Positions 12,001-24,257 of a DNA stretch of 64,000 nucleotides are shown one piece after another. Position 1 is the stretch's first letter. Each line of letters opens with the position of its first letter. The position numbers were made by a program, and so were the translations under genes. This stretch comes from Lepidurus packardi (taxonomy: Eukaryota > Arthropoda > Branchiopoda > Notostraca > Triopsidae): positions 10,312,565 to 10,376,564 of the forward strand of contig JAKZAN010000001.1 in NCBI GenBank assembly GCA_023053545.1, given 5' to 3'. The notes under the pieces are model-generated. The model did not search any database. It had not been told where the DNA came from and saw only the letters and a program-made list of their open reading frames with translations.

Positions 12001-14032
12001 GCTGAGGTATTCCTTCTTGCGCCAGAGAAACTTGGAATGTTGCTAAAGAGAAAAGAAAATGCTTTGAAGGCAATACCGTTCCAGCAGTCGAACTTGCTTT
12101 TTGCTGCAGGAAACTGTCTGCAAATATTACCTTACTATGCTTGAGCTGTTCGAGTAAGGCGCTCTTTGCAAGTCATTAGACTGTAAGGGTTCCAGGTTCC
12201 TATACTCATTTTTTGCATAACTAGTAAATTTTCCGAGTTTCATTGAACTCGTTACGACAGAAGTTTGCCTATTGTAGACACTTCTCCCAGTATAGTGTTT
12301 TTCCTTCGTATACCATGACAGCCCCGACACAGAGTGACGAAACATCGAAAACCCGTCACGAAAGACGAACCAGGATTTCAACCGACGAACTGGCTTAAAC
12401 TAACGAACCTTTCTATAGAAGACAAATGACAGGGTTATGTGTGACACGATTTTCTTTTCTTCAAAAATGTAACTTTTTTTGCATGGATCGCATAAAGCTT
12501 TATAGTACGAGCAAAGTACCGGAAATAAAAGAAGAAATTTAACAATCTTTTCTGCACTATATCTTCCAAAACGTGAATTTCTTGCTATTACGATTGCAAT
12601 GCTTTCCACTAGGTTACGAGAAGAAGCCAATTGCATTTGCTAAACTTCCATTGCGGGTTTACAAGCACAGGCTTTACCATCGTTCAACAATGAAAGATGG
12701 GGTGCAAAGCAAGCACCTTTCTATTTCTCCATTCCGAGCAACCTACAATGTCCTAAAGCAAGCCGGATTGGTAGGCATAATTCCAGGTTGCCTATTTTTC
12801 TCTTTAATAGTGCCTTCAACACTGAAGCAAAAGAGAACGAAAACATACACTGGTGAACGACCATAAAAAACCTGGAAAGACAAGCTAGAATAACACTATG
12901 ATTCCGGCCAGGAGCAATTCAGTTACTCGTTTTCCCTATTCTTTTTTTTCTGGGGAGGAGGAGGGTCAATAGTGCAAAAACGCATGCAACGAGCCAAACA
13001 TCATGCTTCGGCATCTTTTCCCCATCCTGTGGCTTTCCACGTAGCAGAAATGAAGAAAAATGGGTCCGCGAAGGGTAATTTCCTTAACTACTTCACTTTA
13101 ATGAAGTTTTTGGCCCGCTACAACCTTGGCTTCACTTTTTAATAAGAAATCTTCCCCTTTTAGTCCCCTTAAACAACCTAAAACTGCAAATAAATAAAAT
13201 TTGAATACAACACAAATAAACTTCAAACACGAAACCAATACACTTTAAATATAAAACAAATAAACTTTGTTTTATTTATTCTAAATACAGATGTACAGTA
13301 AGCTTGTTTCTTTTGTTTCTCGGGCGAAAACAAACGTAAACGAAGAGATCTGGAGTGTTTGCGGAAGAATTTAAGATGGTATAAGGCAACAGAGAAAGCC
13401 TAATACGGTAACATTGGCAAGGTGGGGTAGGTAAGTGGGAATATTTTTTTTAACGTTTTGAACTCCTTCCATGGTTATCAGGAACTAGTAAGAGTTAGAA
13501 TAGCGAGAGGATATGACACAGGTTGTACAAGGAGACTTTTAACATTGAAAAGGAAATGGGCTTAGCATGCGGGGTCCTTGTAATTTTGTCATGCATAGGA
13601 AATGAGATCAAGCCATCCAGCGTGCATCAAGGCAAGGAAAGGAGGCCCAGCGGTTCAGCTTCTCATCCTTTGGCTTTAGTTTCCAGCTCTGAGGAAAGGA
13701 AAAAGAAAAAATCGAGTAAGTGCGTTGAAGCAACACAAACAAGGGTAAGGTAAATCAAGCCAAAAAAAAGAACAGAAAAAAAAAGGATTAGCGCAGACCA
13801 GAAAGCTCGTACAGCCTCCGATCTACAGCCTCATCTCTCGTCGTTCATCTTACATTACCATTTTTCTTCCTGTTTTTTCCGTCTTCGGTAGCGGAACAAA
13901 GGTTAATGTTTTTCGTAGCCCCAACCATCATGTAAAACGGGATGTTTGCTTCTTTTTTTCTTTGCGAATTGATGTTTTAACCTCGCGGGCGTTCGTTCCT
14001 TATTTCTTTCCACAGGTTTATTCATAACTAGA

Positions 14033-14050
14033 CAGAGACAGAGACAGAGA
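14033..14050. repeat. Short (GACAGA)n microsatellite
   Basis: About three units of a GACAGA hexamer in the intergenic region. Trivial length; listed for completeness. Confidence 0.6.
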
Positions 14051-16189
14051 AGCACAATTACTTTACGAGACCTAATGAGACGGGTAAAAATGGCTATTAT
14101 CTCTGACAGTACTCACGAAGAGAAGGGGCTCAGTTCCTATATTCCCTCGCACACGAATGATGTGGGCGAGAAACTCATTTGGACTCGTGAAGGGTGGCGA
14201 ATTGATCTTTTCCCCTCTTGGCAACGTAGGTACACGCTTCCTAGAACCAGAAATACAGTCGACAGGTCAAATTAGCGTGAATTTAACAACTAGACTACGT
14301 TTAACCCAGCAAAACATACCAGGAATTAATCCCTTGCCGGTATAAGCAACTGATCAAATAGTACACACCTCCACCTTAAAGTACCGTACACACAACTAGC
14401 GTACCTGCAAAAAAAAATCGATATTATCTCATGGAAAAAACGCTTGGAAAAAGAAACAACCGGTGAACCGGCGACGAATGGTTCTTACAGTTTGCCCCTA
14501 CGATTGCTTTCAAACGTTTGGAACTTTTCAACAGTTTAAGCAAAATATCTTCGGACAATTTTGCAAAAAAAAAAATAAAAACAGCATTCGTCTTGACCCA
14601 AGTCTTGATGCACAGCATCTCTTATGAAACTCTTTCTAGGAATGGAAATTCTCTTGCATCTAAAAGCTTGCCTTTCCCAAGCTTTATAAAACTTGATATT
14701 ACGTTCCCTTTCCTTTTTGCACACAAGTTTACCAACTATTGCTCCCCACAAACTTGTATAAATATGAATATGATAATTTGAGACATTTAGAAAGGCAGGG
14801 GGCATGAAAGGCAAGCTACAGAGTGTAGAATTATAGGAACGTGGGTTGAGTGGTTTAAAACACACTTGCTCAGACAACGGAACGCCATACGGGAAGGAAA
14901 AAAGGAAAACATTTTGCTTTATGAGCTCCCGTCTGCTGGAATTCCCACATCACATTAAAGTACTCCATTCTCTTTGCCAAAACTGAACCAAATGCCCTTT
15001 AGAATCGCTTCTTTTGTTGCACAGGGAGCACCTGACTCGTTTCTATAATTAAGGTTAATTAATGGAATCAACCTCAACCCTAAATACCGATCGACCCTCC
15101 TTTCCAAAACGCAAAAAGGGGAAAAAAATAGCAACATACTCCAGACAAGCAATGAAGGTTTACTGAGTTTCCCAACAGCAAAATAAGATCACAGCTTTCC
15201 CCGAGATCTTAAAAGCCTTTCCTGTTCGTGCTGAATATTTGACGAGCTCGGTGAAGATTCCGTTTATAGGAAAAAAATAGGACAAAGAAGAATGCCAAGG
15301 ACGCGTTGAGGTTAACTTTCCCTAATGGTTATACGTAATTACCGTATGAAAACCAAGAGTAACGCAATGGATGAAATTTGTCTTCTTTTGTTGGTTCCGT
15401 GATATTGAAAAGAATGAAAACCTTCCAATGTGCTACTTTTAAGACTTTCTGTCTTTTCAGCATGTTACCCCGTCACGTTTCTCATCTTAGGACTCTCAAC
15501 TCGTTGCATTTTGCACTTTTCCTCCTTCTATCCCCAGTTGTAAGGAAAAAAGTAAAATAAACACGTCCGTCGTATGCGCGTCTCACAGCAATCACGTCGC
15601 AAGTAGCAATCTCATTAGCACACGCCAGGTGTAGAGATTTACACACGCTTAAAGCTCCAGGGCGAAGCAAAATTTTCTCAACCATTCGGATATCAAATGT
15701 ATCCGTCTTTGTTCTTTTACATTATTTCCATTTTCCGAGAAGGAAAAATAAAAAAGGAGCCAAGGAAAGGTCAAAGGGGCAAAACTGAATTGAATAAATG
15801 AAACTAATATAGGTAAATACCTTCATTTCGGCGGCTTACTCTTTAGAAAATCAGGAGAATGGTTGCAATATTTATCGATACTTCGCATACTAAAATGGCC
15901 ACACTTTAACAGTATTCTCCGAGTGCAAATAAAGCTACTGGCCTTTAAGAGTGCGTTTTAGTGCTGCGATGCTTTGCTTTTACTCCGGTCAGCCTATTGG
16001 AAATGGAGCAATGGAAAATAGAGGCAATCAGACAAATGGTGATCTTTGAAAAACCCCTGACGTTGCTTCGGCAAGCCTTTCTTCTTTAATAGCTGCTCAA
16101 CAAGAAAATAAAAGGAACCGAGAGTGAATTCCGTTTCCTCTCTTTATAATGCTGACTAAAATACATCACTTACATTTATTTAAAAACAG

Positions 16190-16330
16190 CTTTTAATAAT
16201 AATAAATTATTATTAAGCAATTTAGTAATTTTTATTAAAATTAAAAATTTTAAATTTAATATTCCAGTAAGTTATAATATAGAGATAAACTAAAATAATT
16301 ACGAGCTATATTTTATATAGCTCCTTTTTC
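16190..16330. repeat. AT-rich low-complexity block with inverted repeats
   Basis: More than 85 percent A+T, with a palindromic AATAATAATAAATTATTATT core near 16197-16216 and further ATTTTTATTAAAATTAAAAAT-like dyads. No coding content. It could be a small structure-forming site or matrix-attachment-like DNA; nothing in the sequence decides this. Confidence 0.6.
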
Positions 16331-16716
16331 ATACTTCATTTAGTTCTTCACTTTTTTTTCCGCTCCAGATTTTATCTCCAATAAAGGCACGTATGAACAA
16401 TATTTGGGAATTTCCCAGACTACTGAAATGTATTATAAATAAGCCCTTTGAAAAACTCATCTAAAGTTTCCGCTTCGGGATAACTTTTAATAAGGACGGA
16501 AAAAAATATAAGGGCCTGAATGCGTAATTCTTACGAAAAAGAAAAATCTCCTTTGTCTTTTTTGTTAGATTCTAGAGAAATCACTTGAAACAAGCCTAGT
16601 TTAAATGTAAATGGAATCAGCTTTGGTCCCGCACATGGTGCTCCAGTTTGCGATACTGCACGGAAAAACAGCACCGATAAGGTAGAGTGGAAAAATGCAC
16701 AAAGTCTTAAAGCCCA

Positions 16717-18476
16717 CTAAAGCAGAACCGGCAAGGGGCCAAGTTGAACCATTCCAAATCTCAACACACACAAACACAAACAAACACACTCAAGCTGCTT
16801 GTCTAACGCTTCTGTCTCTGTTTTTGCCTCCCCAAATATGCACTTATGCAGTCTTCTGCGAGACACATTTACCACAATCTGCAGACCTTTGGAAAGAGTC
16901 AGGTTCATGAAATCTTCAGCGGCAATAACTCGACAACGGAATCCAAGTTGTTCGCATTCAGACTCGGCCTCTTCCCGAAACTTGCCCGTACTCTTCTCTT
17001 TTTTTTCCGAGTTCTTCAAGAAAAAAAAGGCAAAAGTTGCCATTATAAAGTCATGCTTTCCAAATGGAAGTTCTTTAAATGGGGCTATCTACTTGAAGAT
17101 GAGAGTCGTCGCAATGGGTATGGTAGCGTTGACTAAAGTGATTCAAAACGAGCACTCGAGCTTGGACTCGACATGCAAATTGGGCTGCCTGAACGGGCGT
17201 TGAATGCCCCGTTTCCATGGCTTTGCTCTCCAGGGCTTTCTCAAATGTGGCTTCATGAATCCCTACGTCCGCATTCATTCATGAATTGAGTGAAAAGTTA
17301 CGGCCAATTTAGCTCCCATATCAAGAGCGAAAGTCTTTATATACTTGGCTAAAGGTACGATGGGCGACGGATCGTTAGTGTCACCGAGAATGAGGATTTT
17401 ACGGGCTCTGGGACCTGGGTCCAGGACTTACTCCGGATGAACCTACGCGTGGAAAAACACACAAGGTACTAACGCAACTGGGCTTGTATATACTACACGT
17501 CGTAGACTACTATTAAGGTCCGTCCGTTAACGTGACGGGCATTCCAGCTTTGAGCAAAGCACAGCTAGGTCCGGACTCCGCACCCAATGCTCGCAACTTG
17601 GTCACATTCAATTTACTTCTTCCTTTGTATTCTTTCTCCGACCAGGAACCAGAACGTTGGGACCGTGTGCTTTACGCAGCCTGCATGAACTGAATAACGA
17701 GAGTCTTCAAACCTGAAAAACAATGCCGTAACGTTTATGAACAGCGGACTTTTCAAGAGCTGGAATATTAGACGAGACGCTTCATATGTTGTTTTTTTAC
17801 TCCCAGGCTATCAAACTTACAAGGACCAAACTTCGTATATGGAAAACTGTGTTCGAGGTAGCTGGTTCTGATAGTAGAAGCGACTCGTGTAAGTTGAGAT
17901 CAAAGTCGGGGAGGTATTGATCTTGCTCAGGTATCAACTCGAAGTCCTAATTAAACTTTTGGTTGGAATCGAGGCTGTTAGGATTTGGCTTTTGCCTGGG
18001 AATCGGCTTTTTGTTTTGGAATGTTCTAGGTACCCTGTAGGAGTAACTGAGTCTGGAGTGGGATAAAGTCAGGGCTGTTTCCAGACACTTGCTAAGGCCC
18101 AAAGGTCCGTACAGTTCGAGTACAAAATCCTGCTTCAGTCCTGAGATGGACCAGCTTAACTTGCACAAGAAGCCAGGTAACTTAAACACCTAATATTTTT
18201 AGGAAAACTTTGGTAACACCGGAATAATTTTCGTCCTGATTTAACGAACATGATCGCCATGCATGTGTGTAAATGACTATTTTGGTTACGTGCCCAGGTT
18301 TGAGAGCACACTTCTTAAGCTGAACCTGCGTGCCTTCGCCATAATCAAACAGCCAAATATCTCCATCAAATGCATAATAGACATACATATAAACAAGTCG
18401 TATAAGTAAAGCAGCTCCAGCTGAATGTTTATATTCAATGCTTGGGGAACAAATCTCGCCAACGCGTGGCATTACC
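16717..18476 (-). pseudogene. ELAC1: ELAC1-type ribonuclease Z, disrupted
   Basis: Related to short-form tRNase Z (zinc phosphodiesterase ELAC1), a metallo-beta-lactamase-fold enzyme that trims tRNA 3' ends. Recognisable blocks in order: GEICSPS, DIWLFDYGEGTQ (18370-18320), the HxHGDH zinc motif (about 18250), LPGFLC and ELYGPLGL (18180-18110), KLNVTKLRALG (about 17600), RKILILGD (about 17395), HEATFEKA and HFSQRY (17270-17140), and AEDFMNLTL (about 16910). Lesions: one extra T at about 18271-18273 before the HxHGDH motif; one extra T at about 17651; an in-frame TAA at 17430-17428 where Gln is expected; a missing GT donor near 17525; no stop at the usual C-terminus, so the frame runs on to 16717. 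An insertion of about 9 residues precedes DIWLFD. This is probably a dead gene; sequencing indels could explain the two +1 shifts but not all lesions. Confidence 0.75.
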
Positions 18477-18867
18477 TAATAAACGTAGCGCGGTAGCTGA
18501 AACACATCTTTCAGCAGTTGGGAAGCGCGATGTTGTTCCAACAAAATATAAATTAAGAATCATAAATCACAAAAATTGAGTTATTTAAAACAGACACTTT
18601 AAGTACACAAGTATATCGATCCCCACATGGAATCATGACCCTGGTATTGGTATTGAAATTTTGTTGACATATCGATAGAGCGAAAAAAACAAAATCGACA
18701 GGCTAGAAATCGATGGGCTAGAGGAAGGCATTTCAAACATTAGAGCGCGTGGTTTGTGTTAAAGTTGCAATTTCTTTTTTAAATCTTCAATGATGCCCCT
18801 GGCGAGCTCACGAACCCTGTTGAGATCTGCATAAAAAAATATTTAAAAAAGAATCAAATAATAATAC
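18477..18867. other. Spacer between ELAC1 and NCAPG2 relics
   Basis: About 390 bp, AT-rich, between the 5' end of the ELAC1 relic and the stop codon of NCAPG2. The ELAC1 start codon or first exon and its promoter should have been here, but no convincing first exon was found. It includes 'atcgat'-rich dyads at 18600-18720. Confidence 0.4.
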
Positions 18868-21800
18868 TTAATCCATATCCTCGCTGAAATGGCTTTCATC
18901 CTTGGCTTGGTCGTTTGTGCGACTAGCCTCTTGTCCAAGACTTTCCATTAGAGTTTCGACGCTTATGACGCAGTTTTGCAAAGATCCTAGGCTAAAAGTT
19001 TTCGTTTCTTTACATAGCGGATACAATATATGTAAAACAGCCACAAGCTGAGTCAGGTCCTAAGAAAGACAGGATTACATCGAGCCAAAACGCCATAAAA
19101 ACTCCTACTAATTGTTGTATGCAAAGGGACAGATGAGTCAGGAAAATGTCTCCAACAATCTTGTTGCTAAGTGCACCCAGTAGAGAAGCAACCAGGGCAG
19201 GTAAGGCATCGAGTTTTTCAGGCACATCTTTATTGATTTCCTACAATGAAACCGATTCACCAGAATCAGAGGGCTTTCATCTAATATAATAAAATAAAAT
19301 TTTACCCCTATTAGGGAAGCTCTTGTACCGGTGATTATGGACATCAGAATTTTATCCAACAATCCCTTCACAGGCATGAAAAGGTCACCTTTACAATAAA
19401 CCAGCAGTATGTTTTTCAACAACAACTTTAAATCCTATGACAAATCAGAATTAAAACGTAATCCATCTCAAAATCTAAAATTTTCTTACAGTGTGGTAAA
19501 CAATCATGTCTGTCGTCATGCTAGCTTTGCGACTCCAAACAGCTAAGGCGCCAGCTACAATTTCCCCCACAATGGGTTCATCTAAAGTCTCTCGATTGAA
19601 ATGAGGTATCTCATCGGTAAGTTCCGGTGGGTCTTGGTTTAGAAAGAAGAGCTTCAAATTGCAAGCTATCTGCATAGCACTTCCCAGCAGTACGGACGCC
19701 TCACCTAAGTAAATTACCCCAAATTAGAGAAAGTACTAGCAAATTCGGCCCGAAATTACTTTGCTGCAGACATCGCAAGATCAATTCCCCTAACCCGACC
19801 CCAAAATGCTTGTTAACTCCATGCACGATAATCAAGGAGTCTGCTACAACCAAGAGTTCGCTGACGAGAGAGAGACAATTCAATTCCGCCTCTGCGGAGG
19901 AGCAACGCCCGCTTTTCCCCCTGGGTTTTTTCCTACTAGTATTCTTTTGGGCTTGCCCTAAACAAGGCAGCAGTGACCTATCTTCCAACAAGTCCTTAGA
20001 TCCTTATTGTTTCAGATACATAAATAAAGACATACCGCTCAGACCAGGCAAAGATATTTAAAAACTGCTCCGAAGTGTTCATCGCGAGTTTGTCGTTTTC
20101 GTCCAGATTTGATTTGGCCTTCAATTCTTTGCTAAAAAGGTCAAAATTTTAAGACAGCGGCGAGTCGCAAGTAAGCACTGAAAGCTTTCATCAAAGAAGC
20201 GTCCGACGGAGTTACAATATTGCGACTAATCCGCCTCTCAATTAGATCCTTCACGAAACAAATATAGAATTTCTGTTTTAAATGTTCAGTTAAGTAGAGG
20301 TCCTTACGAGAACTGAAGCGAGCTTATTTCTGAGTTCCAAGGACTGTTTGACGAATTTGTTCAGCAGTTGGCGTTTGGTGTTCGGGTTCTTGAGCAAGTA
20401 GCTGAGAAATGCAAAGGCGAGCAACGGTTTGGGCTGGTCGACGCCATTTAAATTAAATTGCACTCGCCTGTCTGGGCCTCTGTTCTTTGCTGCAGTAGCA
20501 TTCGCCTGGTTACTCTACGATAATAGGCAGTTAGAAGAGCGACAAAAAGTGTAGGTAACTACCTCGTCGAGCTCGGCAGTAATCCATTCAGTAACTATAT
20601 CTCCAGCACGTCATCGGCCCTGTGCCAATTGCATAGAATATCAAATATATAGCAGTACTGTTCCTCTGTGGCGTTTTCCGGAAGAGACCTTAGCTTGTTG
20701 GCCATCATGCTGGGAAGAGTTGTAGAGGAATAATTGAGCAATAAGCTTGCCAGGTACAAAAACGAACGCGCACATTCCCGATGCTGCTTTGACCAGAACA
20801 AAAAGATAAATTTCCTTTAATTTCAATCTTCAGAACAGCAGATGCATTTAAGCTTGTAGAAGCGCTGAACGACAGGGAGTTTCTTCAGAAAACGTTTCCT
20901 TAAAACATCCAGGTATTGGGAATAAGCGGGCTTGCATAAAATATCCAAATGCATCGTCAGCAAGACACACATTACGTCGAAAATGCCAATCAAGTGTTCT
21001 TCACTGGCTACCGGAAAATCACTTTCTGTTCCACCATTTTCATTTTCACCCGCTGAATCGTCATTATCCACATCTGCAATACTGACACGTTTAGCAAGTA
21101 TGTCTATATTACTTCTACAGTTTATGGGTACCTTTCCCTTGCTCCTCGTCTCCTTTTTCTTCGGCCAGTTGTTTGCGACTCCTTTTCTGATCACTTTCTT
21201 GTCCCGCATTGCTGTGCCCAACAGCATAATTCGTAACAAATTTGATCAGCAAAGCCACAACTTTATAGGCGTCCTTCCACGAGATTTCGTTTCTCGAATT
21301 CCGATAAAAGGCTCTCGACGCAGCTCGGTATTCCTAAACATGAATGGACAGACTAGAAATTAATGGGACCAAACAAACATATCAAACTATTCTGGCAAAC
21401 ACTAAAAAACATTAAAAAAATTATAAAGATTATAATTCTAAAACCAGATTTACCTCCACGAAGTACATGAATTTGTTGAAATTGTCGCTTTGCATAGGTT
21501 TATCGATGTCTGGTTGCACGTACGGTAAAGTAGCTTGACAAGCTTCTTGGAGACATTGGTGCATTTTTCGTTAACTAAATGGGCGGTAATAGTCTTCAAC
21601 GACACGATGTCGAAGATTTCTAATGTTTTGCACTCTCTGACCTCGATGAGCAGGTCTACAAAAGCAGCCCGTACGTGCTCGCTCACGTCATGTAGTACTA
21701 CTGAACATCTGGGAAGAATCTAATTCAAACGACAAAAAAGGTAAAAACCGACATTACGAAATGTTGCGAGACATGTTTACTGTATTCAGAAGAGGGTGAA

Positions 21801-23638
21801 GAGGATTGAAGTGAAGAGGATTCGTAGGGTTTTGTAGCATGGCAAGAAGACCTTCAATTACTGCCACGCGAACGTCGAAGCTAGAAGCGTCAAAAATCAT
21901 ACTAGAAGTCAGGAGTATAAGGTATCTGCGCAGGCATTCTGCAGGTAATGTATGGCTCTTCACCGCCAGCATTTGACATAACCCCTAATGAACCCATAAA
22001 ATTGTATAAGGAGTATAACTTTAACTGACTAATGTATACTTCCAATGCAGAAATGCGAACCAAGGGTACTTGGTCGCGTAGTAATAGTTTGATCATTTCA
22101 AATTGGCTGTTTATGGACTGTTCCTTATCAGGCAGTTCGCCTGGTGCTTGCAAAGGAAATACGTCAAAGAAAATCCGCGCAGCATTTGCGCGCACATCTG
22201 CGTTAGCCACCTGAAATTATTGGATGTTTATATAAATTGCGTAAAAAACGCGCTCATAAAAATACCTTCACGGCACGGAAGAGTAAAGGCTGGTAAAGCT
22301 GGTACAACATTTCTGCAGTGGCCCTGTGCTCATTTTGCTGGTGCATTCCGTGCAAAAGCACGAAAAGTAAAGTGGCCATCGGGACGGGCTTTTCTTGCGG
22401 AAAATCGGGTTTGAGGAGCGTAGTCTGACGACGGGCGTGAATCGCATGGAACATGAGGTCTTGCAGACATTTCTCGGCAATTAGCTAAAAGAATAAATCC
22501 GAAATAGTCGTAAATTTCTCTAGGGACAAGTGAGACTCACGTCTTGGTGCTTAGTGACTGTTCGCCAGGCTCTTAAATAAATTTCACCATAAGCTTCCGC
22601 TTCTTCGACCGAGCAATACGGTATTCGCTCTTTGATGGCTTTGTGCAGGGCATCGATGAAGTCCGAGCCCAGGTTAAACAAATAGGCTATTACTTTCCGG
22701 CCTTCCTTATCTTGGCTAAGATATGTGTCGCTTTGGGCTACTTTTAAAAGCTTTAATCTCAAGGGGTTGAAATTGTTCAAGACAAAAACGGGATTCAAAC
22801 ATTCTCGCATATCCCAGACATGTTTAACGTCAGCTTGCTAGAAGTACATGTTTTTAAAACACTATGAGTGCAGTTTTTGAAACACTGAAGGAAAAAGTTT
22901 TACCCTGCAGCTGTTCTTGAGCGACTCGTCTAATAAGTAGGTGATGATATGCATGGCAATCATATCCTTGTCAGGAAATTTTTTTTTCTACCAAAGCATG
23001 CACATGCGAACAATACAACTGCACAGGCTCCACTATAATTAAATATAATATAGACAACATTAGAACAATGCACAAGAGAGAATATTCGGACATTTACTTC
23101 TGATGTGGGGAGCTCTGGAAGAATGCTGTTTAATATTTTGACAACACGTGTAAGTTCTTAAGGAAAATCACTTTTGGGCAAATTTTTGGTGGTCAGTGTA
23201 ACCAATCGAATGATTACCTTCATAATTTTAAGGGCTTTCTGGTGTTCCACGGAGGATTCCTGTTTTTATTTTATTTTGTGTATTTTGGGCAAAAGCAAAT
23301 TGCAAATCCCATTGATGTAATGTAATTAAAGGCCATTACCTTTTCTTCAGACGTGTTGAGTGGGATATTTAGGTACTGTTCGGCTATCCATTCACATAAA
23401 CGTTCCCAGACAGTATCAAGTTGCGCTCTGTTTAATTCCTTTAAGGCTTCCCCCAAAGCCAGTATTTGTTCATACTACTCCGCATAGACCATAAAACGTT
23501 AAACACATTAAAGATATTATTTTTGTTATTGTAATGTACATCTATGTGTTTATCCTTATCGCTTGTGAGAGCTAAGAATTTATCGGTGTTGTTTTCCTGG
23601 ATAACAAACAAAAGTTGTTGTCTTAATGGAATCTGCAT
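18868..23638 (-). pseudogene. NCAPG2: Condensin-2 complex subunit G2, disrupted (CAP-G2)
   Basis: HEAT-repeat subunit of condensin II, which compacts mitotic chromosomes and separates territories. The minus-strand exons follow NCAPG2 order: AFKMQIPLRQQLLF (23638-23540), ALKELNRAQLDTVWERL (23474-23340), ILNSILPELP (to 23098), ADVKHVWDMRECLNP..EIYLRAWR (22837-22541), FHAIHARRQ..MLYQLYQPLLFRAVK (about 22465-22267), NADVRANAARIFFDVFPL (22210), SSFDVRVAVIEGLLAML, SEHVRAAFVDLLIEVRE (21680), EEQYCYIFDILCNWHRADDVLEI (20660-20590), LAFAFLSYLLKNPNTKRQ (20420), ending DESHFSEDMD with stop 18870-18868. Lesions: in-frame TAA 23160-23158; an A9 tract (22979-22987) where A8 keeps frame; a frameshift at about 21525-21530; a 2-bp TA duplication at 20596-20600; one extra T at 20143-20146. 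A LINE lies about 12 bp upstream of the first aligned ATG, and a possible original start, now detached, is at 34713. Confidence 0.82.
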
Positions 23639-23649
23639 TTTGAAGGCAC

Positions 23650-23939
23650 TTTCACATCAAAGAGGGGATCCCAGGAAACGAGAACGTAGACAAACTGGCC
23701 AAAGAGGCGTTGGTCAACGGGAACACGGTAGAAAAATCCCCGGTCAAGGGGAAAAGTGGCTAAATACAATTGAAAAACAACTCCAAGAAACACAATTCCG
23801 CTTGTGGAAAAACCAAGCCAGCCATAAACAGATCTTTCAAGAAAATAAATTTATCATGACTACAAAGTGGTTCCATTCAAAAAATAGGAAAGCATATAAG
23901 AACGGGGCACAGCTTGCTCAATGAACATATGCACAAACT
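23650..23939 (+). mobile_element. LINE ORF2 fragment, 5' piece (RNase H region)
   Basis: A reading frame beginning HIKEGIPGNENVDKLAKEAL matches the RNase H region of Jockey/I/R1-type non-LTR retrotransposons. The frame is broken near 23755 and resumes in another frame up to 23939. The element is 5'-truncated at about 23650, directly upstream of NCAPG2 coding sequence. It is cut at 23939 by the outer LTR element; its 3' half is at 34191-34682. Confidence 0.75.
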
Positions 23940-24134
23940 TGGTATGAGGTCATCTACATGCCCTCTATTGGTATGTAACCTTGAGGGCAGCTTTGCCTAG
24001 TGAGAGGTCAGTTAGGAAAGGTGAGAGAGAGGTAGTAAGAATTGAGCGTCAACACGGTGACCATCGTTAGCTTGTGAGCCACACCTCCAATACAGCATAT
24101 CTTAGTACCAAATTTAAGACTAGAAGTCATACCA
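23940..24134 (+). repeat. Outer element 5' LTR
   Basis: 195 bp, TGGTATGAGG...GTCATACCA, with short inverted ends (TGGTATG/CATACCA). Two mismatches to the 3' LTR. Confidence 0.95.
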
Positions 24135-24148
24135 TGGCGCAGTCGGTG
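24135..24148 (+). promoter_or_regulatory. Primer-binding site, outer element (tRNA-Ser-like)
   Basis: TGGCGCAGTCGGTG directly follows the 5' LTR and is complementary to the CCA-tailed acceptor end typical of tRNA-Ser, the primer used by the 17.6/297 group. Confidence 0.7.
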
Positions 24149-24257
24149 TAAAGAACAATTATCTACAAACTTCAGTTAGTGTGCTTACGTGATTTGTACG
24201 CAAATAGACAGAAAGTGCGTAAAAGTGCTAAAACTTGGACAACCAGTCACTACCAAA

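Larger units (their letters stand above)
9100..16716. other. Gene-poor stretch, about 7.6 kb
   Basis: No open frame longer than about 140 codons and none resembling a known family. It is AT-rich, with homopurine/homopyrimidine tracts (e.g. 11000-11100). The upstream promoter of the TEP-like gene should lie just above 9100. One minus-strand open block (about 12040-11885) has a good acceptor at its 5' side but could not be joined to a protein. No tRNA, rRNA or transposon protein was recognised. Confidence 0.5.

Noticed and set aside
11831-12381. Two minus-strand open blocks (12381-12127 and about 12040-11885) with an attractive donor (AAG|GTAATA) and acceptor (TCTTTAG|C)
   Set aside because: No joined frame stays open in a consistent phase beyond a few dozen codons and no family resemblance was seen, so not called as a gene.
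13190-13290. AAATAAAC-type short repeats resembling a CRISPR-like or tandem array
   Set aside because: Units are irregular, A-rich and unspaced; simple low-complexity DNA in a eukaryotic genome.
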